DNA of 59,479 nucleotides. Origin: Chloroflexota bacterium. Lineage in GTDB: Bacteria > Chloroflexota > Limnocylindria > Limnocylindrales > CSP1-4. This document shows, in pieces, positions 1-7,717 of the stretch. A program made the translations under genes and the position numbers. Within the stretch, counting starts at the first letter, position 1, and every line of letters starts with the position of its first letter. The stretch is from contig JAJYLZ010000018.1 in NCBI GenBank assembly GCA_021787395.1, forward strand, positions 1 to 59,479, read 5' to 3'. The notes below the pieces were generated by a model. The model made no database searches. It had not been told where the DNA came from and worked only from the letters and a program-made list of their open reading frames with translations.

Positions 1-107
1 TCGCCGTGCTGGCGGTCGCCGTGATCGCCATCGTCGCGGTCGCCGCGACGATGGCGTGGGTGCGGGCGACGGGCGGCCCGGGCGGGCGCGACCGGCCGGG
101 CGCGTAG
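1..107 (+). CDS. C-terminal end of a membrane protein (partial)
   Basis: An open frame enters from the left edge (codons from base 3) and stops with TAG at 105-107. The visible 34 residues begin with about 15 hydrophobic Ala/Val/Ile residues, followed by Met-Ala-Trp-Val-Arg and a Gly/Pro/Arg-rich tail. This reads as a last transmembrane helix with a short basic cytoplasmic tail, or a C-terminal anchor. The family cannot be named from so little. Codon use matches the surrounding genes. The start lies outside the window. Confidence 0.55.
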   Translation, partial: AVLAVAVIAIVAVAATMAWVRATGGPGGRDRPGA

Positions 108-239
108 GCGCGTCGCGGACCCGGGGGCCGGCGACGAAGGCGATGTCGGGCGGGGCGCAGCGGCCGCCTCAGGCGATCGCCGGCGGACGGGACCTCACAG
201 CCGGATGGGAGGAACGTCCTATTGGCAATTGCTGTGAAG

Positions 240-257
240 TCGTGAACGCTGTCACGA
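240..257. promoter_or_regulatory. Palindrome TCGTGA-N6-TCACGA before the HTH-GGDEF gene
   Basis: A perfect 6-bp inverted repeat with a 6-base spacer ends three bases before the ATG of the next gene. That gene encodes an N-terminal MerR-like helix-turn-helix, so the natural guess is an autoregulatory operator. The site would occlude translation initiation or a near-leaderless promoter. No T-run follows, so it is not a terminator. Confidence 0.4.
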
Positions 258-260
258 ACG

Positions 261-3152
261 ATGCTTCCCAAATCCCACACGACCGCGACCAGCCCCCAGC
301 GCCCCGCGCGGCCAGGTGACGCGACCCTGACGGTCACCAGGGCGGCCCGCGTCCTGGGAGTGCACCCGAACACGGTCCGGGCGTGGAGCGACGCGGGGCG
401 GCTGCGCTACTACCGGATCAACGAGCGCGGCGACCGCCGCTACCGCCTCACGGACCTGCAGCGGTTCCTGGCGGCGGCCGCGTCCGATACCGCGATGGCC
501 CAGGGCGACGAGGCGCCGCCCCGGGCCCGCAGTCCCCGCCGGCCCACGGCGTCACCCTCGACGCTGACCGAGTCCGCGGCCGGCGTGGACCTCCTGGCCG
601 ACCTCGCCGAGGTCGCGTCCTTCCCCGCCGGCCTCGACGCCGCCCTCGACGAGGCGTGCCGCCGCATCCGCTCCGCCAGCGGAGCGGCCCTGGTGGGCAT
701 CTGGGAGCGACGCCCCGGCGGCCTCGTCCCGCGGTCCACGGCCGCCGAGCCCGGCCCCGGGCTCGCCATCCGGGCCGTTCCGTCCGAGCGGAACGTGATG
801 GTGCTCGCGCTGGAGTCCCCAGAGCCGCTCCACGCCCGACCTGGCGCCCCCGGTCCCACCCCCGTGCTGGGCCTGGGCACCGACGAGCTGGTCGTCAGGA
901 TCCCGGGCGGCGAGGCGCCGTGGGGGGTGCTGGTCCTGGCGGGCGCGGTCCAGCTGGGCCCCGACGACGGCCGACGCCTCGCCACGGCCATCGCCCGCAC
1001 GCTCGGGGTGATCGTCCGCGGCGCCGCAGCAGCCGGGCAGGCGTCCGGCCGCCTCCGCCGCTCCGAGGCGCTGCGCCGCGTGGCCACGGACCTCGCCTCG
1101 CGCCTCGACGTGGGCGACGTGGTCCGCGACCTGTGCGACCACGCCCGCGTCCTGTTCGGCGCGGATCGCGTGGCGGTGACGCTCCACGACGGCGCTGGGC
1201 GCGTCTCGGCCCCCGGCAGCATCGGCTTCTCGACAGCCTTCCTCGAGCTCGCCCGCGAGGCGGAGGCGGAGCGCGTCGGGCAGCGCGACGTGCCGCCGCG
1301 CCGACCGGTCCGCCTCCTGGGAGGCGATGCCGCCCGCTCGATCAGCCCGCTGCGGGCGGCCGCCGTCCAGGAGGGCGTGGACACGCTCGTGGTTGCGCCG
1401 CTCGTGGACGGCCACGAGCTGCACGGCTCGATCTACCTGGGCCACAACCGCGCGTTCCGCTGGCGCGAGACGGACCTCGATGCGGTCGAGGCCATGGCCG
1501 GCGATGCGGCCATCGCGATCCGGTCTGCGCGGACGTTCGGGCGTATGGCGGCCTGGGCCGCCCAGCTCCAGGCGATCCAGCGCCTCGGAGCACGCCTCAG
1601 CGGCCTGACGACCGGGCAGGAGATCTCCCACGCCATCGCCACCGAGCTCCGCCAGCTCATCGAGTACGACAACGTTCGCGTGTACCGGGTGCGCGGCGCC
1701 ACGCTCGTGCCGGTGGCACGGCTGGGGCTGTCCGCCGACTACACCGACGAGCGGCTGGACGACCTGACGGTCCAGGTCGGCGAGGGCATCACCGGCTGGG
1801 TCGCCCGCTTCCGGGTGCCGCAGCTCGTGGACGACAGCGCGAGCGACCCGCGGGCCATCACGATCCCGGGCACCAGGGCCGACGCCGACGAGTCGATGCT
1901 GCTGGCCCCGATGGTCCACGAGGGGACGTGCCTGGGCGTGGTGGTGCTCGCGTACGGCGCGCTCCGCCACTTCACCGAGGACGACCTCCGGCTGCTCGTC
2001 ATCTACGCCTCGTTCGCGGCCCAGGCGATGGCCAATGCGGACGCCACCGAGCGCCTCCGCGAGCAGGCCGAGGCGCTCGAACGCCAGCTCCGCGCCCAGC
2101 GCGAGCTGCTCGGCACCACCGAGGCCATCCTGACCACGCTCGACGCGGACGCCGTGCTGGACCAGATCACCGGCCGCCTGGGCGCCCTGATCGCCTGCGA
2201 CAACATGGCGATCGAGATCGTGGACCGCGACGGCGGCCAGCTCCAGCCGCTCAAGGCCCACGGCGTCCACGAGGCGAACTACCTGCAGCCGTGGGGCCCG
2301 GGCGAGCGGGGGATCGCGACCTGGGTCGTGGAGCACAACGAGCCGGTGCTGATCGAGGACGAGCGGGCCGACCCGAGGGTCAACCGGTTCCGGAAGGGCG
2401 AGGTGGAGGGGAGCCTCATCGTCGTGCCGCTGCTCGGGCCCGAGGCGGCGACGGGCGTGCTCACGCTCGAGCGGCTCGGCCGCAACCGCCCGTTCACCCC
2501 CGAGGAGTTCGACCTCGTCAAGCTGTTCGCCGCCCAGGTGTCCATCGCGCTGCGCAACGCGGAGGTGTTCCAGGCGGTGGAGGTCCGGGCTGCCACCGAC
2601 GGCCTCACGGGGCTGCTGAACCACCTGGCGTTCAAGCAGCGCCTGGAGCGCAGCGTCAGGGCGGCCGAACCGTTCGGCCTGGTGATGATCGACCTCGACG
2701 AGTTCGGCGCCTTCAATGAGACCCGGGACCTCCACCAGGGCGGCGACCGCGTGCTGCGCGAGGTCGCGTCCGCGATCGGCGGCGCCGCGCGCGAGACCGA
2801 CTCGGTGTTCCGCTACGGCGGCGACGAGTTCACGGTGCTGCTGCCCCACAGCGATCCCGAGGGCCTCGCCCAGGCGGCACGCCGCATCCAGGCGGCGATC
2901 CGGGCCGTGGGCGGGCCCGGCACCCGGTGGGCCGGTCTCGGCCTCAGGGTGTCCGCGTCGATCGGGACGTCCTCCTTCCCGGCCGACGGGACGAATGCCG
3001 ACGACGTGCTGCTCGCGGCCGACAGGGCGTGTCGCGTGGCCAAGCTCCGCGGACACGATCGTGTGTGCACCGCGCTCGAGGGCCTGGCGCTGGCCGAGGG
3101 CTACACGCTGTCCGAGCCGACGCCCGTCGACCAGCCCGCCACCGTCGAGTAG
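261..3152 (+). CDS. MerR-like HTH, multi-GAF, GGDEF diguanylate cyclase
   Basis: This 963-residue protein probably makes cyclic-di-GMP and may also bind DNA. Residues about 22-75 form a helix-turn-helix of the MerR/excisionase type (VLGVHPNTVRAWSDAGRL). Four GAF-like segments follow at about 110-250 (degenerate), 271-420, 435-585 and 615-770. A GGDEF domain occupies about 779-935. The active-site loop is intact (RYGGDEF near residue 851), and an RxxD inhibitory site (RETD) lies five residues before GGDEF, so product inhibition is expected. There is no membrane segment, so the sensor is cytoplasmic and the GAF ligands are unknown. ATG 261 is chosen because an in-frame stop lies at 243-245. No good ribosome-binding site precedes it, but a palindrome does. 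HTH fused directly to GGDEF is uncommon. Confidence 0.88.
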   Translation: MLPKSHTTATSPQRPARPGDATLTVTRAARVLGVHPNTVRAWSDAGRLRYYRINERGDRRYRLTDLQRFLAAAASDTAMAQGDEAPPRARSPRRPTASPSTLTESAAGVDLLADLAEVASFPAGLDAALDEACRRIRSASGAALVGIWERRPGGLVPRSTAAEPGPGLAIRAVPSERNVMVLALESPEPLHARPGAPGPTPVLGLGTDELVVRIPGGEAPWGVLVLAGAVQLGPDDGRRLATAIARTLGVIVRGAAAAGQASGRLRRSEALRRVATDLASRLDVGDVVRDLCDHARVLFGADRVAVTLHDGAGRVSAPGSIGFSTAFLELAREAEAERVGQRDVPPRRPVRLLGGDAARSISPLRAAAVQEGVDTLVVAPLVDGHELHGSIYLGHNRAFRWRETDLDAVEAMAGDAAIAIRSARTFGRMAAWAAQLQAIQRLGARLSGLTTGQEISHAIATELRQLIEYDNVRVYRVRGATLVPVARLGLSADYTDERLDDLTVQVGEGITGWVARFRVPQLVDDSASDPRAITIPGTRADADESMLLAPMVHEGTCLGVVVLAYGALRHFTEDDLRLLVIYASFAAQAMANADATERLREQAEALERQLRAQRELLGTTEAILTTLDADAVLDQITGRLGALIACDNMAIEIVDRDGGQLQPLKAHGVHEANYLQPWGPGERGIATWVVEHNEPVLIEDERADPRVNRFRKGEVEGSLIVVPLLGPEAATGVLTLERLGRNRPFTPEEFDLVKLFAAQVSIALRNAEVFQAVEVRAATDGLTGLLNHLAFKQRLERSVRAAEPFGLVMIDLDEFGAFNETRDLHQGGDRVLREVASAIGGAARETDSVFRYGGDEFTVLLPHSDPEGLAQAARRIQAAIRAVGGPGTRWAGLGLRVSASIGTSSFPADGTNADDVLLAADRACRVAKLRGHDRVCTALEGLALAEGYTLSEPTPVDQPATVE

Positions 3153-3247
3153 AGCCCTGACGCCCGGGCGGGGTCGGGGGACCCGCCACGTCACCGCGTC
3201 GGGTCCGTTTGCGTCAGACTCGGGCCAGTCCGCGAGAGGCCCGACGC

Positions 3248-3775
3248 ATGCTCGCTCGTCGCCGCACCCGAAATCGCCTGGGCGCCGCGCTGGCGCTCGC
3301 CCTGCTGGCGGCGTCGCTCGGGGGGTGCCTCCAGATGGCCGCCCGGCCCACCGCCACCACCGGCCCGACCCCGCCGCCCTCGCCCTCGCCCGCGCCCCTG
3401 CCCACGCCCACGCCCGGGCCGCCCACGCCCACCCCGGCGCCAACGTTCGCCGTGTACACCGTCAAGTCTGGCGACAACCTGACCACGATCGCCCGCCAGT
3501 TCGGCACCACGCCGCGGTCGATCGCCTTCTGGAACCGCGAGACGTACCCGAGCCTCGACCCGGAGTCCCCCCACTACGCGCCGAACCGGCTGCAGATCGG
3601 CTGGGTGCTCCGGGTGCTGCCCGGCTCGCTGTACTCGCCGCCGCCCGAGCCGATCGACTCGAGCCTGCTCGTGACGCCGGTGCCGACCGAGTACCTCGGC
3701 CCGCCGACCGAGCCGCCGTCCGCGGGGCCGTCGGCCGCGCCGTCGGCGGCGCCGAGCGCCAGCGGCGGAGGCTGA
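3248..3775 (+). CDS. LysM-domain lipoprotein
   Basis: This is a 175-residue exported peptidoglycan-binding protein. The N-terminus has a basic Arg-rich stretch, a hydrophobic core and a lipobox-like SLGGC, so a lipid-anchored surface protein is likely. A Pro/Thr/Ser-rich linker of about 40 residues follows. One LysM domain starts at YTVKSGDNLTTIARQFG and contains the typical insertion before the second helix. The tail is low-complexity Pro/Ser/Ala. ATG 3248 is chosen because GAGAGG at 3234-3239 lies at good spacing and the signal peptide starts well from it. It stands alone between a signalling gene and an amidotransferase. Its exact ligand (peptidoglycan or another N-acetylglucosamine polymer) is inferred from the family only. 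Confidence 0.85.
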   Translation: MLARRRTRNRLGAALALALLAASLGGCLQMAARPTATTGPTPPPSPSPAPLPTPTPGPPTPTPAPTFAVYTVKSGDNLTTIARQFGTTPRSIAFWNRETYPSLDPESPHYAPNRLQIGWVLRVLPGSLYSPPPEPIDSSLLVTPVPTEYLGPPTEPPSAGPSAAPSAAPSASGGG

Positions 3776-3862
3776 GGCTGAGGCGCCGGGTCGGTCCCCG
3801 ACCGCCCTCGCCGATCGGCACCCGGTGCTGACGGGCCGGCCCTGCCTGGAACGGCGAGCCGC

Positions 3863-3868
3863 TATGCT
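3863..3868 (+). promoter_or_regulatory. -10 box TATGCT of a leaderless gene
   Basis: TATGCT ends seven bases before ATG 3876, so transcription would begin at or next to the start codon. The same geometry recurs at 7705, 10810, 19909, 52066 and 57643. Confidence 0.5.
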
Positions 3869-3875
3869 GCGCCGC

Positions 3876-4619
3876 ATGCCGTCCCGCCGCCCTCCCAGGA
3901 TCGTGGTCACGACGATGGTCGCGGCCGACCAGCCGGACCCCACCCTCGCCCTCCGCAGGGTGGCGCTGTACCTGGACTCGGTGGTGCGCCACGGCGCGGC
4001 GGCCATCCCCCTCGACGCCACCTCCTCCGCGGCCGCCCGTGGCGCGGCGTTCGCCTCGATGGACGGGCTGCTGCTGACCGGCGGAGCGGACGTCGACCCG
4101 GCGCGCTACGGCCGGCCGAACGACGGCTCCCACGGCATGGAGCCGGAGCGCGACGCGCTCGAGGCGGCCGCGTTCGAGATCGCCAACGCGCGCGGCCTGC
4201 CAGTGCTCGGGATCTGCCGGGGCCTGCAGGCGATGAACGCGTTCTCGGGCGGCTCGATCCTCCAGCACGTGGACGGGCATGCCGGCCCGGCGTGGGGCCA
4301 CGGACCCGCCCTGACGCACCCGATCCGCCTGGTGCCCGGCAGCGCCACCGCCCGCATCCTGGACCCCGCGGCGTCGGGCGGCGAGCTGCGCGTCAACAGC
4401 TACCACCACCAGGCCGTCCGCCCCGCAGACCTGGCGCCCGGCTTCACGGCCGCGGCGTTCTCCGACAGCCCGGCCGGGCCGCTCGTCGAGGCTCTCGAGG
4501 GCTCGGCGGGAGGGCCCTGGCGACTGGCCGTCCAGTGCCATCCCGAGCGCGCGGAATCGACGCCGCGGGCCTTCGAGCAGCTGTTCGCCGCCTTCGTCGA
4601 GGCCTGCCGCGTCCGCTGA
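3876..4619 (+). CDS. Peptidase C26 / gamma-glutamyl-GABA hydrolase-like amidotransferase
   Basis: This 247-residue cytoplasmic class-I glutamine-amidotransferase-like hydrolase belongs to the PuuD/C26 family, which cleaves gamma-glutamyl amides such as gamma-glutamyl-GABA. The family core is visible: LLTGGADVDPARYG, the nucleophile elbow GICRGLQAMN (Cys near residue 114), NSYHHQAV, and the catalytic His-Glu in QCHPE near residue 222. An ATG at 3864 is also in frame. ATG 3876 is preferred because the -10 box TATGCT sits seven bases upstream, and family members start close to this point. No polyamine pathway gene is adjacent, so the substrate is not shown by context. Length is normal for the family. 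Confidence 0.85.
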   Translation: MPSRRPPRIVVTTMVAADQPDPTLALRRVALYLDSVVRHGAAAIPLDATSSAAARGAAFASMDGLLLTGGADVDPARYGRPNDGSHGMEPERDALEAAAFEIANARGLPVLGICRGLQAMNAFSGGSILQHVDGHAGPAWGHGPALTHPIRLVPGSATARILDPAASGGELRVNSYHHQAVRPADLAPGFTAAAFSDSPAGPLVEALEGSAGGPWRLAVQCHPERAESTPRAFEQLFAAFVEACRVR

Positions 4620-4624
4620 CGGCC

Positions 4625-5383
4625 CTAGAGGCGCCCGGCCTCGATGATCCGGGTCAGGAACTGGCGGGTGCGCGCCTCGCGGGGCTCCGCGAAGATCTGC
4701 GCCGGCGGCCCCTGCTCGAGGATCCGGCCCGCGTCGAGGAAGCAGACGCGGTTCGCGATGTCGCGCGCGAACCCCATCTCGTGGGTCGCGATGAGCATCG
4801 TCATCCCGCCGGCGGCGAGCTCGCGGATGACGTTGAGCACCTCCGCGACCAGCTCCGGGTCGAGGGCGGACGTGACCTCGTCGAGCAGCAGCAGGTCGGG
4901 CTGCATCGCCAGCGCCCGGACGATCGCCACGCGCTGCTGCTGGCCGCCGGACAGCCGGTCGGGCAGCTGCCCCGCCTTCTCCGCCAGCCCGAAGCGCTCG
5001 AGGAGCCGCATCGCGTCGGCCTCGGCATCGGACGCCGGGCGCTTGAGGACCTTGCGCGGCCCGAGCGTCACGTTGTCGATCACGCGCATGTGCGGGAACA
5101 GGTTGAACGACTGGAACACGATGCCCACCCGGCGTCGGATCCGGTCCACGTTCACGCCCTTGGCCGTGATCTCCTCGCCCTCGATGAAGATGCGCCCCTC
5201 GTCGATGGTCTCGAGCAGGTTGATGCACCGCAGCAGGGTGGACTTGCCGCTGCCCGAGGCGCCGATGAGCGCGATGACCTCGTGCTCGGCCACCTCGAGG
5301 TCGATGCCCTGGAGCACGTCGAGCGGCCCGAAGCTCTTCCACAGGCCCTCGACCTGGAGGGCGGCCGCGGCGGACCCGGTCAT
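4625..5383 (-). CDS. Polar amino-acid ABC transporter ATP-binding protein
   Basis: This 252-residue GlnQ/HisP-type ATPase powers uptake of a polar amino acid. Walker A is GASGSGKST, the signature is LSGGQQQR, Walker B is LLLLDEVTSALDPE and the switch is ATHEMG. The specific GlnQ-type signature segment DxIRRRVGIVFQSFNLFPHM is present. The start ATG overlaps the permease stop by four bases (ATGA), so the two are translationally coupled. Together with the permease and the binding protein upstream it completes a three-gene importer. The stop faces the stop of the amidotransferase gene only five bases away, so the two genes converge with almost no terminator space. Confidence 0.95.
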   Translation of the reverse strand: MTGSAAAALQVEGLWKSFGPLDVLQGIDLEVAEHEVIALIGASGSGKSTLLRCINLLETIDEGRIFIEGEEITAKGVNVDRIRRRVGIVFQSFNLFPHMRVIDNVTLGPRKVLKRPASDAEADAMRLLERFGLAEKAGQLPDRLSGGQQQRVAIVRALAMQPDLLLLDEVTSALDPELVAEVLNVIRELAAGGMTMLIATHEMGFARDIANRVCFLDAGRILEQGPPAQIFAEPREARTRQFLTRIIEAGRL

Positions 5384-6321
5384 GGCGCCGCCTGCCCGCC
5401 GCGCGACCGGCCGAGCGCGCTGGCCACCTGCGAGGCCGCTCCCGACGCGCCGCCGCCCCGCCGCGCCTGGCGCGCCACCAGCCAGTCGGTGAACCGGGCC
5501 AGCGGGATCGTCACCACGAGGAACACCAGCGCCGTCGCGAGGTAGGGCGTGAAGTTGAACGTGCCCGCCTCGACGATCTGCGACTGGCGGAAGATCTCCA
5601 CCACCCCGATGTAGGACACGAGCACGGTGTCCTTCTGAAGCCCGATGAAGTCGTTGAGCAGCGGCGGCACCACGCGCCGGATCGCCTGCGGCAGCACCAC
5701 GTAGCGGAGCGCCTGCGGCTGCGACAGGCCGAGCGATCGGGCGGCCGCGGTCTGGCTGGGGTGGATGGACGCGATGCCGGCCCGGTACACCTCGGACACG
5801 TAGGCCGAGTAGATGAGGGTCAGGGCCACGATCGCGTACAGGAACGGGTCGGTCGGCACGCCCGGCAGGTTCAGGCCCGGGATCCCGAAGCCGAGGATGT
5901 AGATCACGAGCACGCCGGGCAGCGCCCGGAAGATGTCCACGTACACGGTCGCCATCAGCCGCACCGGGAACAGCACCGGGGCGGTGGACGAGCGGGCGAC
6001 CGCGAGCACCAGCGCCAGCGCGAGGATGAGGACCTCGGAGATCAGGAACAGCTGGATGTTGACGAGGAACGCGGCGACGATCCCCGGCAGCGAGGACCAG
6101 AAGATGTCGGGGGCGAAGAAACTCGCCTGGACGGCCGGCCAGCCGGGCGAGTTGACGACGATGTAGACCAGGACCCCGAACACGACGAACGTGCTGAGGA
6201 AGGCGACCAGCGTCGAGCGCAGCGCGCTGGTGCGCTCGTCTCGGCGCCGCTGCGCGCGCGACCCGGGGAGGCTCGCGGGGCCTCCCCGGCTGGTCGCGTC
6301 GGGACCGCCTTGGGCGGTCAT
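5380..6321 (-). CDS. Polar amino-acid ABC transporter permease (HisM/GlnP family)
   Basis: This 313-residue inner-membrane permease has a long basic cytoplasmic N-terminus of about 30 residues (RAQRRRDERTSALR), then roughly six hydrophobic segments. The EAA loop that docks to the ATPase is clear: ARSLGLSQPQALRYVVLPQA followed by Pro-Pro-Leu-Leu-Asn-Asp-Phe. The C-terminus is basic and Gly/Ala-rich. It lies 19 bases downstream of the binding-protein gene and overlaps the ATPase start by four bases. Only one permease gene is present, so the membrane channel is probably a homodimer. This is common in the family when HisQ/HisM are not both encoded. Confidence 0.93.
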   Translation of the reverse strand: MTAQGGPDATSRGGPASLPGSRAQRRRDERTSALRSTLVAFLSTFVVFGVLVYIVVNSPGWPAVQASFFAPDIFWSSLPGIVAAFLVNIQLFLISEVLILALALVLAVARSSTAPVLFPVRLMATVYVDIFRALPGVLVIYILGFGIPGLNLPGVPTDPFLYAIVALTLIYSAYVSEVYRAGIASIHPSQTAAARSLGLSQPQALRYVVLPQAIRRVVPPLLNDFIGLQKDTVLVSYIGVVEIFRQSQIVEAGTFNFTPYLATALVFLVVTIPLARFTDWLVARQARRGGGASGAASQVASALGRSRGGQAAP

Positions 6322-6340
6322 CCCGTAGCGGGTTCGGGTG

Positions 6341-7339
6341 TCAGGGCTGCAGGACGGGCGCGTTCGCCTTGTCCGCGAGCCAGGTCTGGGTGATCTGCGC
6401 CAGCGTGCCGTTGGCGGTGATCGCGGAGATCGCCTGGTTGACGCAGTCGGTCAGCGGTGAGTTCTTGGCCAGCACCAGGCTGAAGTGCTCGGCGTTGGGC
6501 CCGGCCTGCACCGGGAGCTGCCCGACGATGGTGGCCAGCGAGTTGCCGTTCTTGTCGACCAGCTGCGCAGCCGTGATGTAGAACGCGGTCGGCAGGTCCA
6601 CGACCAGGCCGTCGATCTGCTTGGCCTGCAGCGCCTTGATCGCAGCGTCGTTCGTCTGGTAGACGCTGATCGGAGTGCTCGGGGCGATCGTGTTCTTGAT
6701 CGCGTCGTAGGCCGTGGTCCCGACCTGGGCCCCGAACTTGAAATTCTTCATCGCCGAGATGCTGGTGACCTTGGCGAGCGGGTTGCCGTTCAGGGCCACG
6801 ACCGACTGGGCGACGAAGTAGTAGCCGTCGCTCAGGTCGACCGCCTTGGCGCGCGCGTCCGTGTACGAGACCTGCGCGATGTAGAAGTCGAACGGCTTGG
6901 CTCCCGGCTGGAAGCTGTTCTCGAAGGGCACCACGATCCACTTGACCTGGTCGGCGGTGAAGCCGAGCTGGGTGGCGACCGCGTAGGCGACGGCGGACTC
7001 GAAGCCCTGCTGGTTGGTGGGATCGCCCAGCTGCCACGGGCTCGGGTCCGGGCTCGACGGGGCGAAGTACGGCGGGTAGGCCGGGTTGTCCGTGCCGATC
7101 GTGAGCGTGCCGGGCGTCTTGAGGGCCAGGTTGGCCGGGGCGCACGCGTTCTGCGTCGGCGCGGGTGTCGGCGCCTCGCTGGCGGCGGCGGACGGCATCG
7201 TGCTCGCCGCCGCCTCGGTGGCCGCGGCGGACGGCAGCGGGGTTGCGGTGGGCGCCGGCGTGGCGGCCGGCGAAGCGGTGCAGGCCGCGGCGAGCGCGGC
7301 GGCGATGGCGAGGCCTGCAATGGCCTTCGGGGTGCGCAT
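6341..7339 (-). CDS. Amino-acid ABC transporter substrate-binding lipoprotein
   Basis: This 332-residue family-3 extracellular solute-binding protein (SBP_bac_3) captures the amino acid for the importer downstream. A signal peptide ends in a lipobox-like LAAAC with the lipidated Cys near residue 21, followed by an Ala/Thr/Pro/Ser-rich tether of about 45 residues. The mature fold begins at LTIGTDNPAYPPYF and includes the typical GTTAYDAI and GLVVDLPTAF segments. It has a longer N-lobe insertion than E. coli HisJ, including a stretch resembling an extra Asp/Pro-rich loop. GGAGAGAG precedes ATG 7339. A -10 box TACACT lies about 40 bases upstream on the minus strand. Substrate identity cannot be read from sequence. 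Confidence 0.92.
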   Translation of the reverse strand: MRTPKAIAGLAIAAALAAACTASPAATPAPTATPLPSAAATEAAASTMPSAAASEAPTPAPTQNACAPANLALKTPGTLTIGTDNPAYPPYFAPSSPDPSPWQLGDPTNQQGFESAVAYAVATQLGFTADQVKWIVVPFENSFQPGAKPFDFYIAQVSYTDARAKAVDLSDGYYFVAQSVVALNGNPLAKVTSISAMKNFKFGAQVGTTAYDAIKNTIAPSTPISVYQTNDAAIKALQAKQIDGLVVDLPTAFYITAAQLVDKNGNSLATIVGQLPVQAGPNAEHFSLVLAKNSPLTDCVNQAISAITANGTLAQITQTWLADKANAPVLQP

Positions 7340-7377
7340 GGCGGTGCGTCTCTCTCCTGCAGGGTGTGCCCGGCGAG

Positions 7378-7383
7378 AGTGTA
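7378..7383 (-). promoter_or_regulatory. -10 box TACACT for the amino-acid importer operon
   Basis: Read on the minus strand, TACACT lies 38 bases before the binding-protein ATG, giving a short leader that contains the ribosome-binding site. No clear -35 is visible. Confidence 0.4.
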
Positions 7384-7461
7384 CCGGGCGGCTCGTCGTC
7401 GGCCCGGCGCCCTTCGTCGGGCCCGAGGCCTGGAGCGACCGGCTGCACCACCCATGACGCA

Positions 7462-7496
7462 TCGAAGCGAGGCCGGGAGGAGCGGCCTCGCTTCGA
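7462..7496. repeat. 13-bp perfect inverted repeat (hairpin or operator)
   Basis: Arms TCGAAGCGAGGCC and GGCCTCGCTTCGA match perfectly around a 9-base loop. No T-run follows on either strand. It lies upstream of the predicted importer promoter, so it is more likely a protein-binding site or DNA cruciform than an attenuator. Confidence 0.6.
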
Positions 7497-7704
7497 CAGG
7501 GCTTGCGGGTGGGACGGGAGGAGGGAGGACCGCCGCGCCCGCTGTTCTGACTCGTCGCGTCCGCGCCTCTCGGTGCGGCAAGGCAACTATGCACACGTGC
7601 CGGAGGCCCCGCGATGACCCGAGAGTCCCACCCGACGAGTACCAGCGAGCGGCGGCCGCGAGCGACTCGCGCGGCGACGCCCGGGCGTCTCGCGGCTGGC
7701 TCGC

Positions 7705-7710
7705 TATCCT
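7705..7710 (+). promoter_or_regulatory. -10 box TATCCT of a leaderless gene
   Basis: TATCCT ends seven bases before GTG 7718, which supports that codon as the start and a leaderless transcript. Confidence 0.5.
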
Positions 7711-7717
7711 CGCCGGT

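Larger units (their letters stand above)
7340..7717. other. Divergent intergenic region
   Basis: This 378-bp gap separates the amino-acid importer (minus) from a membrane-protein gene (plus). It holds a minus-strand -10 box at 7378-7383, a 13-bp perfect inverted repeat at 7462-7496 and a plus-strand -10 box at 7705-7710. No convincing coding sequence is seen. Confidence 0.6.

Noticed and set aside
222..245. Short leader frame (TTG start, seven codons) after GGGAGGAA upstream of the first gene
   Set aside because: Possible upstream reading frame with a good ribosome-binding site, but too short and unconserved to claim as a leader peptide.
7384..7460. T-box-like sequence (GGGTGGTGCAGCCGG on the minus strand) before the amino-acid importer
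   Set aside because: The strict T-box core AGGGTGGNACCGCG is not matched, the predicted promoter lies downstream of it, and no stem-I specifier loop could be built.
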